The notes below the pieces were generated by a model, which made no database searches, had not been told where the DNA came from, and was given only the letters and a program-made list of their open reading frames with translations. The position numbers were made by a program, and so were the translations under genes. 64,000 nt of DNA. Origin: Salinarimonadaceae bacterium. GTDB lineage: Bacteria; Pseudomonadota; Alphaproteobacteria; Rhizobiales; Beijerinckiaceae. This document shows, in pieces, positions 28,560-39,748 of this stretch. Each line of letters opens with the position of its first letter. The first letter of the stretch is position 1. Where the stretch lies: the NCBI GenBank assembly GCA_007693435.1, contig REDO01000051.1, positions 1 through 64,000 on the forward strand. The letters run 5' to 3'.

Positions 28560-30476
28560 ATGCGCTACCCGCCCTCGATCCTCGACGAGATCCGCGCCCG
28601 GCTCCCCGTCTCGGAGGTGGTCGGCAAGCGTGTGCTCCTGAAGAAAGCCGGCCGGGAATGGAAGGGGCTCTCGCCCTTCAACGCCGAGAAGTCGCCCTCG
28701 TTTTTCGTCAATGATCAGAAGGGGTTCTACCATTGTTTTTCGTCAGGCAAGCACGGCGACATCTTCGATTTCCTGATGGAGACCGAGGGCCTCAGCTTTC
28801 CCGAGACGGTGGAGCGTCTGGCGTCGGAGGCCGGCGTGCAGCTACCGAAGGCGTCGGCGGAGAGCGTGCGCGAGGAGAAGCGCCGCGCGGGCCTGCACGA
28901 GATCATGGAGATGGCGGCGGCCTTCTTCTCGCAGGAACTGTCTGGGCGGCGCGGAACCAAGGCGCGTGAGTATGTCGAACGGCGCGAACTCGACGCGCGC
29001 GTCATAGAGCGCTTTCGCATCGGATATGCGCCAGCCGATCGCTTCGCGCTGCGCGACCATCTTGCGGGCAAGAACGTGTCGTCCGAGGCCATGATCGAGG
29101 CGGGGCTGCTCGTCACCGGCGACGACATCGCCGTGCCCTATGACCGGTTCCGCGACCGGGTGATGTTTCCGATCTGCGACATCCGAGGGCGCGTCGTCGC
29201 TTTCGGCGGACGTGCGCTTTCGGCGGACGTGCCTGCGAAATATCTCAACTCGCCCGACACGCCGCTCTTCCATAAGGGGACCATGCTCTACAACGCGCAT
29301 CTGGCCCGCAAGGCGGCGCACGAGAAGAGCGCGGTTGTCGCGGTGGAGGGTTATATGGACGTCATCGCGCTGGCGCGAATGGGCATCCACCACGCCGTCG
29401 CGCCACTGGGAACGGCCTTGACCGAGGATCAGCTGGGCGCGCTCTGGCGGATGGCCGACGAGCCCATTCTCTGCTTCGACGGCGACAAGGCTGGCCGCCG
29501 CGCCGCGTTTCGCGCGCTCGACACCGCGCTGCCGATTCTGCCGGTCGGCAAGTCGCTGCGTTTCGCCATACTCCCCGAGGGCCGCGATCCGGACGACATC
29601 GCCCGGGAGGGCGGCGGGGCCCCGGCCATGAACGCGGTGCTCGAAGCGGCCTTGCCGCTCGTCGATGTGCTTTGGGCGCGGGAGCTCGAGGCGGGAGAGC
29701 TGGACACGCCCGAGCAGCGCGCCGCGTTCGAGCGGCGGTTGCGTCAGGCTGTGCGAGCGATCAAGGACGAGACGCTCCAGCGCTATTATCGCGACGAGAT
29801 CGAGGCGCGCCTGTCCGCGCAGTTCGCGGGCGCACGGCGTCGTCGCGACGGAGGCCGGGGCGGCGGTTTCGAAGGCGCGAGGCGCGGAGGAGGGCGGTTC
29901 GGCGCCAACGAGCCGCAAGGCGCGCGCCTGCCGACCGGTTACCGGCCGAGCCCCGCGCTTCTGCGCAGCGGCCTGTTCGCCCGCAAAGCGCAGGACGGCG
30001 GGCAGGGCGCGCAGCCGCGCGAGGCCATGATCGTGAGCGCCTGCGTTGCGCACCCGCATCTTCTCGGCGAGCACGCGGAACTGCTCGCCGGGCTCGAGCT
30101 CACGAGCGCGGAGGCGCGCGCGGTATTGGGCGCGCTTCTGGACTACGCCTCCGAAGACGACGCGCCCGATCCCGAACTCGTTCGCGCCGCGCTGGCGCGC
30201 GCCGGACTGGCCGCCGCCGTCGATTCGCTGGCCGACCGCATTGTGCCCAGCCTAAGATGGATTCTGGACGGATTCGCGGATTCGGTGCGCGTCGCCGATG
30301 CGTTGAGGCAGGCGATCATCTTGCATCGTCGCGCATACACGCTACATAGCGAACTGAAGGCGGCCGAGCGCGCGCTCGCCGAGGACGACAGCGAAGCCAA
30401 TCTCGCATGGATGCGCGAGGTTCGAACGCAACTGTCCTCAGTCGAGGGCGCAGAAGCCGACCGGGAAGACGGATAG
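28560..30476 (+). CDS. dnaG: DNA primase
   Basis: A 638-residue DnaG that makes primers for replication. It has the N-terminal zinc-finger-like fold, the catalytic TOPRIM domain (EGYMDVIAL and DGDKAGRRAA) and a C-terminal helicase-binding region, with a Gly/Arg-rich linker near 425-455. Three of the four zinc ligands of E. coli DnaG are replaced: SPFN in place of CPFH and HCFSSG in place of HCFGCG. rpoD follows 264 bases later, as in the macromolecular synthesis operon. Confidence 0.96.
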   Translation: MRYPPSILDEIRARLPVSEVVGKRVLLKKAGREWKGLSPFNAEKSPSFFVNDQKGFYHCFSSGKHGDIFDFLMETEGLSFPETVERLASEAGVQLPKASAESVREEKRRAGLHEIMEMAAAFFSQELSGRRGTKAREYVERRELDARVIERFRIGYAPADRFALRDHLAGKNVSSEAMIEAGLLVTGDDIAVPYDRFRDRVMFPICDIRGRVVAFGGRALSADVPAKYLNSPDTPLFHKGTMLYNAHLARKAAHEKSAVVAVEGYMDVIALARMGIHHAVAPLGTALTEDQLGALWRMADEPILCFDGDKAGRRAAFRALDTALPILPVGKSLRFAILPEGRDPDDIAREGGGAPAMNAVLEAALPLVDVLWARELEAGELDTPEQRAAFERRLRQAVRAIKDETLQRYYRDEIEARLSAQFAGARRRRDGGRGGGFEGARRGGGRFGANEPQGARLPTGYRPSPALLRSGLFARKAQDGGQGAQPREAMIVSACVAHPHLLGEHAELLAGLELTSAEARAVLGALLDYASEDDAPDPELVRAALARAGLAAAVDSLADRIVPSLRWILDGFADSVRVADALRQAIILHRRAYTLHSELKAAERALAEDDSEANLAWMREVRTQLSSVEGAEADREDG

Positions 30477-30740
30477 GGGCCGGTTCGAAGATCTGGGTGG
30501 AGACGATCGCGGACAGCGACATCGATGCCGTTAATGCTGCGGGCGGCGGATCTTGAGATCCGGCGCCTTTGTCGGCTTATTCGGCCCAGGGTCGCCGCGA
30601 TGGTTAACGGTTTGACAAGCCGGCTGATGTTTGATGGCCGGGCGGAGACTCGCGCGCTCCAGGCCGGGCGCGCCTCCGGCGAGCAGACTATCCGGCGCGC
30701 GGTCATCGGCGCGGGGCTGACAGGCGTTAGGAATTCTTGA

Positions 30741-32744
<2,004 letters not shown>

Positions 32745-32766
32745 GCGTCCGGGGAGGCGAGGGGGA

Positions 32767-33177
32767 ATGGTGAGGAGCCCGGACGGCGAACCGCGCGGCG
32801 AACTCACCGTCCGCACCCTCGCAATGCCTGCCGATACGAACGCCAACGGCGACATCTTCGGAGGCTGGGTCCTGTCGCAGATGGATCAGGCAGGCGGCAT
32901 CGCCGGGGTCGAGAGGGCTCGTGGGCGCGTCGTCACGATCGCGGTCGAGGCGATGACCTTCATTCGTCCGGTCAAGGTCGGCGACGTGCTTTGCGTCTAT
33001 TCGGAGATCGAATCGGTCGGCCGGACCTCGATGCGCATCCATATCGAAGCCTGGGCGCGGCGGTTTCGGGAGGAATTGCGCGAGAAGGTCACGGTCGCGA
33101 CTTTCACCTTCGTCGCCATCGACGACGAGGGCAGGCCGCGCCCCATAGATCCGCCAGCGCTTCAGGCGAGCCCGTAA
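32767..33177 (+). CDS. YciA-type acyl-CoA thioesterase
   Basis: A 136-residue hotdog-fold thioesterase hydrolysing acyl-CoA. The signature [19 protein letters not shown] near 26-44 includes the catalytic Asp region of YciA. It follows rpoD by 22 bases and its last 16 bases overlap the end of the converging Crp/Fnr gene. Confidence 0.87.
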   Translation: MVRSPDGEPRGELTVRTLAMPADTNANGDIFGGWVLSQMDQAGGIAGVERARGRVVTIAVEAMTFIRPVKVGDVLCVYSEIESVGRTSMRIHIEAWARRFREELREKVTVATFTFVAIDDEGRPRPIDPPALQASP

Positions 33178-33965
33178 CGGGCGGGCGGGTCGTTGTAGGT
33201 GTAGGGCAGCAGGCGCGAGAAAGCGTCACGCACGATTCCGTAGCATTCGCATGATGCCCGTCGCAGTCCCTCGATATCGACGCACTCGATCACGCCGCGA
33301 CGATACCGGATCAGCTCACGGTTCTGGAGGTTGCGCGCGGCGGCGGTGATGGTCGTTCGCTGAACGCCCAAACTCTCGGCCAGCGCCTCCTGCGTCAGCG
33401 GTATCGTGTCGCTGCCTGTGCGGTCCCGGTAGGTCAGAAGCCAACGGGAAAGACGTTCCTCGACCGAATGCAGCGTTTTGCAGGCGATCGATTGGGCCAT
33501 CAGTATCATGGCCGCTTCGGTGTAGCGCGTACGCAGATCCTGAATGCCGGGCGACGCCGCGAGGACATCGCGAAATACGTCCGCGCGGGCGCGCAACGCC
33601 CGGCCGGCGATCTGCACCACGACGCGACCGATCGACAATCCCGAGCCGGACACCGTTACGATGCCGAAGGCGCCCTCGCGGCCGACGGTGCTGGTTTCGA
33701 CGAACCCGGAGCCGCGCGCACGGCTCTGGATCGCGAGAACCGCGCTTTGCGGAAAATAGAGATGACACACCGGCTGTTCGAACTCCGCCAGCGTCTCGCC
33801 GGGCAAAAGCGTTACGGGTTCGAGCCAGGGCAGCAGGGGACGCAATTCAGCCGGCTGCATGGCGAGCAGCAGTCGATTGTTGTCCTTACCCATGTCGTAA
33901 AGGCCGGACGGCTCCGCGACCGTGCGCACAATCGAACAATTGCGATCTGCGCCGTCGGACATCAT
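33162..33965 (-). CDS. Crp/Fnr family transcriptional regulator
   Basis: A 267-residue regulator with an N-terminal cyclic-nucleotide-binding-like barrel and a C-terminal winged helix-turn-helix (LTQEALAESLGVQRTTITAAARNL near 188-211). It lacks the four-cysteine cluster of FNR. AGGAG lies about ten bases upstream of the tandem ATG codons. The upstream gap is shared with the GTA promoter region, so it might influence that cluster; that is a guess. Confidence 0.85.
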   Translation of the reverse strand: MMSDGADRNCSIVRTVAEPSGLYDMGKDNNRLLLAMQPAELRPLLPWLEPVTLLPGETLAEFEQPVCHLYFPQSAVLAIQSRARGSGFVETSTVGREGAFGIVTVSGSGLSIGRVVVQIAGRALRARADVFRDVLAASPGIQDLRTRYTEAAMILMAQSIACKTLHSVEERLSRWLLTYRDRTGSDTIPLTQEALAESLGVQRTTITAAARNLQNRELIRYRRGVIECVDIEGLRRASCECYGIVRDAFSRLLPYTYNDPPARYGLA

Positions 33966-34422
33966 CGGAAGGCTCCTTTTTCGGTATGCGTGCGCCGACC
34001 ATTGCCCGGCTACGCAGACATTTTTCTTCTTTTCGGGCCGCCGCTACATCATTACACAATTGTCACTAGTATGGTCGGCTGTCAACGATTGATCGAACCG
34101 CTCAACCAGTCGATTGTGCGCCGCCGTATATCGGCCTTTGGTTACCGATTATGGTGTTGTGTGCGCTTAAAGATTGCGATGAGTGAAGCGATCCGGTCGG
34201 TCGCAATAGCGGCGCCTCATGCAAGCTTAAATTGTTCGAGCGGTCCGAGTCGGTCGTCCGTTCCTGCGCTCCAGCCGACATCGGTAAAAAAGCCGAAAAT
34301 AGGAAAAAAAGCATTGACAGCGTAACGTTGTTCGGCTAGGTTGCATTCATGTTCGATTGGTGCGCGTTCGAAGAGAGCGCCTCGACGACCGTTGATCACA
34401 TTCCTATCCGCCGGAGAGCGAT
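33966..34422. other. 457-base AT-rich control region before the GTA cluster
   Basis: Noticeably richer in A/T than its surroundings and without a credible ORF. It contains an 8-base palindrome ACAATTGT (34056-34063), a minus-strand TTGACA about 110 bases upstream of the Crp/Fnr gene, two isolated TTAA half-sites (34167-34170 and 34227-34230) but no full CtrA box, and the strong promoter-like pair listed separately. Confidence 0.6.
34314..34342 (+). promoter_or_regulatory. Sigma70-type promoter of the GTA cluster
   Basis: TTGACA at 34314-34319, a 17-base spacer, and TAGGTT at 34337-34342. The -35 is perfect and the -10 matches four of six positions. It lies 80 bases before the first GTA gene, which has a good ribosome site (GGAGAG). 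Confidence 0.72.
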
Positions 34423-35028
34423 ATGTCCGAACCGATCTCGGTGAGGGCGGCGCGTCCTGTCGCGCCTGTCCGGATCGCGGCGCGGTTCCTGTATGAGAAC
34501 GGCGTAGGCGACGTCGGGCAGGTCCGAAACTTTCTCGGTCTCGACGCAGGGGCGTTCGCCCGGCTGCGTCGCGCAGAGAACTGGGGCAGGCGCCGCGTCG
34601 CGCCACGCGCCCAGACCCTTGCACTGTATCTTTGCGCATTCGCGCGCGATGAACCCAAGAACGAAACCGAGGCTCCGCCTCCGGCGGACGCCCGACGCCT
34701 GGCGCAGGCTCTGCGACGCTTTGCGGCGGCTCGCCTGGCTCTTCTTGCCGAAGACGCGGGTGGTCGCGGCGCCGCCCGCGAGGTCGTCGATCTCACCCGC
34801 TGCCTGAAAGAGCTCGCGGCTCTGGAGGCGGCGGCGCAAACCCGGGAGGAGAGCGAAGCGGATGCGGCGAATCTGGCCCGCCGAGCGACATCTGATCTGG
34901 CTGAGATCGTTGCGCTCCAGGTTGAGCGCCTGCATCGACGATGTGGAGAGAGAGGCGCTTTGGAGGCTCTGTACCCCGCAGACGAGAGCGCTTCTGGAGA
35001 ATCAATGGCCGCTTCTCGCGCGCGATGA
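34423..35028 (+). CDS. GTA g1, small terminase candidate
   Basis: A 201-residue protein at the g1 position, directly before the large terminase. It is helical, Ala/Arg-rich, with an N-terminal part that could be a DNA-binding helix-turn-helix (about 20-60) and a C-terminal half likely to oligomerise. Start with GGAGAG about six bases upstream. Its last 167 bases overlap the start of the terminase in another frame. Assignment rests mainly on position. Confidence 0.65.
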   Translation: MSEPISVRAARPVAPVRIAARFLYENGVGDVGQVRNFLGLDAGAFARLRRAENWGRRRVAPRAQTLALYLCAFARDEPKNETEAPPPADARRLAQALRRFAAARLALLAEDAGGRGAAREVVDLTRCLKELAALEAAAQTREESEADAANLARRATSDLAEIVALQVERLHRRCGERGALEALYPADESASGESMAASRAR

Positions 35029-36238
35029 CCAGTTGCCACCCGCCTTCGCCGGGGACGGCTCGATCTGGACGATCTGGCTGGTGCTCGGCGGGCGCGGCGC
35101 AGGCAAGACGAGAACCGGCGCCGAATGGGTGCGCGGGATGGCGCTCGGTGCGCCTTGGCTGACGCGCGCGCCGGTCGGGAAATTCGCGCTGATCGGGGAG
35201 ACCTTCGCCGACGTGCGCGACGTCATGATAGACGGGCCGTCCGGACTTCTGGCGATTCACCCGCGCGGAGAGCGCCCGATCTGGACGGCGACGCGACGAC
35301 GGCTCGAATGGCCGAACGGCGCGGTGGCGCTGGCATTCTCGGCGGATGATCCCGAAAGCCTGCGCGGTCCGCAATTCGAGGCGGCCTGGGCGGACGAACT
35401 CGGCAAGTGGCGATACGCCGACGCAGCCTGGGACCAGTTGCAATTCGGGCTGCGGCTGGGCGCGCGTCCTCGTGAGGTTGTTACGACGACCCCGCGCGCG
35501 ATCCCGCTCCTGCGTCGTTTGCTGGCCGACCCCTCTATCGCCCTGTCTCGGGCGAGCACGCAGGACAATGCAGGAAACCTCGCGCCTGCCTTTCTCGACG
35601 CCGTGGTCGGGCGCTACGCCGGCACGCGCCTCGGCCGGCAGGAACTCGACGGAGAACTCATCGAGGAGCGCGCCGACGCGCTCTGGACGCGCGATCTGAT
35701 CGAGACGGCGCGCGGCGTGGATCATCCGCCGCTCGCGCGCATCGTCGTCGCGGTCGATCCGCCTGCATCGTCGCGGGCCGGCGCGGACGCTTGCGGCATC
35801 GTCGCTGTCGGCCTCGACGGGGCGGGCGTTTGCCACGTGCTGGCCGACGAGAGCGCCTCCGGTCTCAAGCCCCATGCCTGGGCGGGGCGCGCGGCGCGGC
35901 TCTATCGACGGCTTGAGGCCGACGCGCTCGTCGTGGAGGTCAACCAGGGCGGCGAGATGGTCGGCGCAGTTCTCAACGAGGTGGACCCTGGCTGCGCCGT
36001 TATCTCCGTGCGCGCGACGCGGGGCAAGCGGATGCGAGCAGAGCCCGTGAGCCTTCTCTACGTGCGGGGGAGGGTGCGGCACGTGGGCGCCTTTCCGGCG
36101 CTGGAGGACGAGATGTGCGATTTCGGGCTCGACGGGCTCTCGGGCGGGCGCTCCCCGGACAGGCTCGACGCGCTGGTCTGGGCGATCACGCATCTCGCGC
36201 TCGACCGCAAGGCCGATCCGCGCCTGCGCGCGCTCTGA
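34862..36238 (+). CDS. GTA large terminase (g2)
   Basis: A 458-residue packaging motor. The Walker A GGRGAGKT is at 76-83, the Walker B acidic pair in AAWADELGKW, and the C-terminal RNase H-like nuclease has the first Asp in VAVDPPAS and a late Asp in DRLDALVWA. The ATG at 34862 has GGAGGAGAG upstream inside g1, and the conserved block QWPLLARDDQLPP needs a start this far upstream, so the overlap with g1 seems genuine. Confidence 0.92.
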   Translation: MRRIWPAERHLIWLRSLRSRLSACIDDVEREALWRLCTPQTRALLENQWPLLARDDQLPPAFAGDGSIWTIWLVLGGRGAGKTRTGAEWVRGMALGAPWLTRAPVGKFALIGETFADVRDVMIDGPSGLLAIHPRGERPIWTATRRRLEWPNGAVALAFSADDPESLRGPQFEAAWADELGKWRYADAAWDQLQFGLRLGARPREVVTTTPRAIPLLRRLLADPSIALSRASTQDNAGNLAPAFLDAVVGRYAGTRLGRQELDGELIEERADALWTRDLIETARGVDHPPLARIVVAVDPPASSRAGADACGIVAVGLDGAGVCHVLADESASGLKPHAWAGRAARLYRRLEADALVVEVNQGGEMVGAVLNEVDPGCAVISVRATRGKRMRAEPVSLLYVRGRVRHVGAFPALEDEMCDFGLDGLSGGRSPDRLDALVWAITHLALDRKADPRLRAL

Positions 36239-36275
36239 CACGCAGCGCGTCCCCGATCGCATTCAGGAGGATGAC

Positions 36276-37448
36276 ATGCTCGATCTGTTGCGCGACTTCG
36301 CGCAATCGCTAGCGCTCGGCCGAAAGGCTTCGCGCGTCGGCCCGGCCCTGGCGTTCTATCACGGCGGCCGCCCGATATGGACGCCGCGTGACTACGCCGC
36401 GCTCGCCCGCGAGGGCTTCCAGCGCAACCCGGTCGTCCATCGCGCCGTGCGGCTCGTGGCCGAGGCGGCCGCCTCGCTGCCGCTGATCCTGCGCGAGGGC
36501 GACCGCGAACTCGTCGATCACCCGGTCCTTCGGCTGCTGCGCAGGCCCAACCCTCGCGAGAGCGGCGCGCGCCTGATGGAGAGCGTCTACGGCCATCTGA
36601 TGATCTCCGGCAACGCCTATCTCGAGGCTGCGACCATCGACGGAGAGCCGCGCGAGCTCTACGCGCTGCGCCCGGACCGGATGCGCGTCGTGGCCGGCGA
36701 GGACGGCTGGCCGGCCGCCTACGAATACGCAGTCGGCTCTCGCAGCGTGCGCTTTCCCATGCCGGATGCGGGCGTTGCGCCGATCCTCCACCTTACGCTC
36801 TTCCACCCGACGGACGACCATTACGGCCTTTCTCCCATGGAGGCGGCGGCCACAGCGCTCGACATCCACAACGCCGCCGGCGCCTGGAACAAGGCGCTTC
36901 TCGACAACGCGGCGAGGCCCTCAGGGGCGCTCGTCTTCGCCGGGGCGACCGGGCTGAGCGACGCGCAGTTCGACAGGCTCAAGGGCGAACTTGAGGACAC
37001 CTATCAGGGCGCGCGCAACGCCGGGCGGCCGCTCCTGCTCGAAGGCGGGCTCGACTGGAAGCCGCTATCGCTCTCCCCGAAGGAGATGGATTTCGTCGAG
37101 GCGAAGGCGGCGGCCGCGCGCGACATAGCGCTCGCCTTCGGCGCCCCGCCGCTGCTGCTCGGCCTGCCTGGCGACGCGACGCATGCGAATTACGCTGAAG
37201 CAAACCGCGCCTTCTACCGGCAGACGGTGATCCCGCTCGCGCAGCGTACCGCGCAGGCGCTGGCGCAGTGGCTCTCGCCGGCTTTCGACGCCGAATTGAC
37301 CCTCGTTCCCGATCTCGACGCCGTGGAGGCGCTGGCGCTCGAACGTGAGTCCCTGTGGCGGCGCGTGGGGGCGGCCGACTTCATCGACGAAGACGAGAAG
37401 CGCGAAGCCGTCGGCTACGGCCGGCGCGCGCGCCCGGGAGACGGCTGA
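36276..37448 (+). CDS. HK97-family portal protein (g3)
   Basis: A 390-residue portal, the dodecameric ring at the head vertex through which DNA enters. Typical stretches are RNPVVHRAVRLVAEAAASLPL near 50-70 and GNAYLEAATIDG, and a late helix near GDATHANYAEANRAFYRQTV. AGGAGG is eight bases before the ATG. Its stop overlaps the next start in TGATG. Confidence 0.93.
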   Translation: MLDLLRDFAQSLALGRKASRVGPALAFYHGGRPIWTPRDYAALAREGFQRNPVVHRAVRLVAEAAASLPLILREGDRELVDHPVLRLLRRPNPRESGARLMESVYGHLMISGNAYLEAATIDGEPRELYALRPDRMRVVAGEDGWPAAYEYAVGSRSVRFPMPDAGVAPILHLTLFHPTDDHYGLSPMEAAATALDIHNAAGAWNKALLDNAARPSGALVFAGATGLSDAQFDRLKGELEDTYQGARNAGRPLLLEGGLDWKPLSLSPKEMDFVEAKAAAARDIALAFGAPPLLLGLPGDATHANYAEANRAFYRQTVIPLAQRTAQALAQWLSPAFDAELTLVPDLDAVEALALERESLWRRVGAADFIDEDEKREAVGYGRRARPGDG

Positions 37449-37657
37449 TGACGCTCGATGCGCTCAACGCGCTCGCGGGGGCCTTCGTGGAGAAGGGCGA
37501 TCTCGGGCATCTGGCGCTTCTGGGCTGGGCCGTCGCTGCGAGCGGTTTCGCCGCGAGCCTTCACCGCGAGGCCGCCGCCGCCAGCCGTCGCTTCGACGAG
37601 TTCGTCCGCGAGCTCGCCATTTTCAACCGCCGCCATTCGGGAGAATGCGATCCATGA
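37448..37657 (+). CDS. Small GTA head protein (g3.5 position)
   Basis: A 69-residue protein with one hydrophobic helix (about 21-36) and a basic, acidic-mixed tail. The start MTLDAL overlaps the portal stop by one base, and its own stop overlaps the next ATG (ATGA). In R. capsulatus a small head-formation gene lies at this point; equivalence is by position. Confidence 0.7.
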   Translation: MTLDALNALAGAFVEKGDLGHLALLGWAVAASGFAASLHREAAAASRRFDEFVRELAIFNRRHSGECDP

Positions 37658-37836
37658 AGAAAATTCGCAGCAAGGACCCCGGCGCGCCTTCCTCGCGCGC
37701 CGTGCCGACCCGCGTCGAGACGGGGGGCGGCGTCCGCGAGACCTTCCGCGCCTTCATTCGCGCCTTGGAGAAGATCGACGGGGGTTCGGCCGACAAGGGC
37801 CGGGCCCCTTCCCGTTCCGGGGAGTGCGCGCGATGA
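37654..37836 (+). CDS. Tiny translationally coupled GTA ORF
   Basis: A 60-residue basic protein (MKKIRSKDPGAP start) without recognisable domain. It overlaps both neighbours by ATGA, which argues that it is translated. A central stretch (TFRAFIRALEKID) could form a short amphipathic helix. I know of no named homologue. Confidence 0.55.
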   Translation: MKKIRSKDPGAPSSRAVPTRVETGGGVRETFRAFIRALEKIDGGSADKGRAPSRSGECAR

Positions 37837-38393
37837 AGGCGACTTATCCCGCCGCTCCCGAGATCAAGCTCCTCGCGCACGCTCCTGCGGTGACGACGCA
37901 GGATGGCGAATTCGAGGGCTACGCCAGCTTGTTCGACGTGCCCGATCTGACCCGCGACGTGGTGCGGCCGGGCGCTTTCGCCGGCAGTTTGACGAGGCGG
38001 GGAGCCGCTGGCGTGCGGATGCTCTGGCAGCACGATCCGGGAGAACCCATCGGCTCCTGGCTCGACATCCGCGAGGACCGGCGCGGCCTGTTCGTTCGCG
38101 GGCGGCTCAACCTCGCCGTGGCGCGCGCGCGGGAGGTTCATGCGCTGATCCGCGAGCGCGCCGTCGACGGCCTCTCCATCGGCTTCCGCGTTCAGCGCTC
38201 GACCAAGGAGCGCGCTACCGGGCGCCGCATCCTCGAGCAGGTGGATCTCTGGGAGATCTCCATCGTCACCTTCCCGATGCTGCCCGCCGCCCGCGTCTCG
38301 CAGGTCAAGGGCGTCGACGGCCTCGCCCTTGCGATCCGGAAGGCGGCTGATCGCCTCTTCGGGCGCCCTGACATCCGCGCCGCGCTCCTCTGA
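37833..38393 (+). CDS. HK97-family prohead protease (g4)
   Basis: A 186-residue capsid maturation protease of the herpesvirus-assemblin fold. The likely catalytic His67 is in LWQHDPGEPIG and Ser115 in DGLSIGF. Start at MKATYP, four bases before the stop of the preceding tiny ORF. It trims the scaffold segment of the capsid protein that follows. Confidence 0.92.
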   Translation: MKATYPAAPEIKLLAHAPAVTTQDGEFEGYASLFDVPDLTRDVVRPGAFAGSLTRRGAAGVRMLWQHDPGEPIGSWLDIREDRRGLFVRGRLNLAVARAREVHALIRERAVDGLSIGFRVQRSTKERATGRRILEQVDLWEISIVTFPMLPAARVSQVKGVDGLALAIRKAADRLFGRPDIRAALL

Positions 38394-38434
38394 GCACGGC
38401 CCCGGCCCGCCAACCTCCAACCGAGAGACATTCC

Positions 38435-39679
38435 ATGAGCGATATGCCCAACGACACGATCGAGACCAAATCCGCCGACGCGATCGCGGCCTTCGACGAC
38501 TTCGCCCGCGCCTTCGAGGCCTATCGCGAGACGAATGACGCGCGCCTCGCCGAAATCGAGCGGCGCGGGTCCGCCGACGCGCTCGCCGAGGAGAAGCTGC
38601 GGCGTATCGACGACGCGCTCGACGAGACGAAAAGCCGCCTCGACCGGCTCGCGCTCCAGCGCGGGCGGCCTCCGCTTTCCGCCGATGCGGAGCGCGACGA
38701 CGGCGCGAGCCTTCGCCACAAGGGCGCGTTCCACGCCTATATCCGCACCGGAGAGGCGGACGGGCTGAAGGCGCTCGAATCCAAGGCGCTCTCCTCCGGC
38801 TCGGGGCCGGACGGCGGCTATCTTGCGCCGGCGCAGGTCGAGGCCGAGGTGCTGCGGCGGCTCGCCCTGATCTCGCCGATCCGAGCCATTGCCGGCGCCC
38901 GCACCATTTCGAGCGGCCTCTACAAGGTCGCCCAGTCGGCGACCGGCGCGGCTTCCGGCTGGGTCTCCGAGACGGCCGCGCGTGTCGAGACCGCCTCGCC
39001 CTCGCTCGTCGAGATGAGCTACCCTGCGATGGAGCTTTACGCCATGCCGGCGGCGACGCAGACGCTCCTCGACGACGCCGTGGTCGATATCGACCAGTGG
39101 ATCGCCGACGAGGTCGAGACCGCGTTCGCTGAGCAGGAGGGGGCGGCCTTCGTAATTGGCGACGGGGTGGCGAGGCCGCGTGGCTTTCTCGATTACGACA
39201 CTGCGGCCGAAGCGTCGTGGACCTGGGACAAGCTCGGTTTCGTGGCGAGCGGGGCCGAGGGCGCCTTCGCGCAGGAGAGCCCCTCCGACGCGCTCGTCGA
39301 CCTCGTCTACGCGCTCAAGGCCGGATATCGCCAGAACGCGACCTTCGTCTTGAACCGCAAGACGCAGAGCGCGATCCGCAAGTTCAAGGACGACAATGGC
39401 GTCTATCTCTGGCAGCCGCCGGCGGGGCCGGGCCAGAACGCCACGCTGATGAACTTCCCCGTCGTCGAGGCAGAGGACATGCCCGACATCGCGGCGGATT
39501 CCTTCTCGATCGCCTTCGGCGATTTCCGGCGCGGCTATCTCGTCGTCGATCGGGCGGGCATCCGCGTGCTGCGCGATCCCTATTCCGCCAAGCCCTACGT
39601 GCTCTTCTACACGACGAAGCGCGTCGGCGGCGGGGTGCAGGACTTCGCGGCGATCAAGCTGATGAAGTTCGCGGCCTGA
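38435..39679 (+). CDS. HK97-fold major capsid protein (g5)
   Basis: A 414-residue capsid subunit. The first about 110 residues are a charged coiled-coil delta domain that should be removed by the protease; the mature part begins around KALSSGSGPDGGYLAP (about 111-126) and has the family block of GAASGWVSETAARVET and PAATQTLLDDA. The cluster is then broken by two antisense genes before the connector. Confidence 0.94.
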   Translation: MSDMPNDTIETKSADAIAAFDDFARAFEAYRETNDARLAEIERRGSADALAEEKLRRIDDALDETKSRLDRLALQRGRPPLSADAERDDGASLRHKGAFHAYIRTGEADGLKALESKALSSGSGPDGGYLAPAQVEAEVLRRLALISPIRAIAGARTISSGLYKVAQSATGAASGWVSETAARVETASPSLVEMSYPAMELYAMPAATQTLLDDAVVDIDQWIADEVETAFAEQEGAAFVIGDGVARPRGFLDYDTAAEASWTWDKLGFVASGAEGAFAQESPSDALVDLVYALKAGYRQNATFVLNRKTQSAIRKFKDDNGVYLWQPPAGPGQNATLMNFPVVEAEDMPDIAADSFSIAFGDFRRGYLVVDRAGIRVLRDPYSAKPYVLFYTTKRVGGGVQDFAAIKLMKFAA

Positions 39680-39687
39680 CCGCAGAG

Positions 39688-39735
39688 GACGTCGTGAGCG
39701 CCGGGCGGGCGCGGTTCGCTCGCCCGGCGGACGTC
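39688..39735. terminator. Long GC hairpin between capsid and antisense protease
   Basis: CGCCGGGCG (39699-39707) pairs with CGCCCGGCG (39721-39729), extended by GACGTC at both ends (39688-39693 and 39730-39735). It lies between the converging capsid and protease genes. There is no strong T-run, so termination efficiency is uncertain. Confidence 0.5.
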
Positions 39736-39748
39736 AGGCGGGTCTCTT

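Noticed and set aside
30547-30562. CGGATC-TTGA-GATCCG inverted repeat after dnaG as terminator
   Set aside because: Only a 6-bp stem with a weak T-run; not enough to call a terminator.
30477-30740. Small ORF between dnaG and rpoD
   Set aside because: It overlaps the likely rpoD leader, has no ribosome site and no recognisable protein; a TTGACA at 30612-30617 lacks a good -10.
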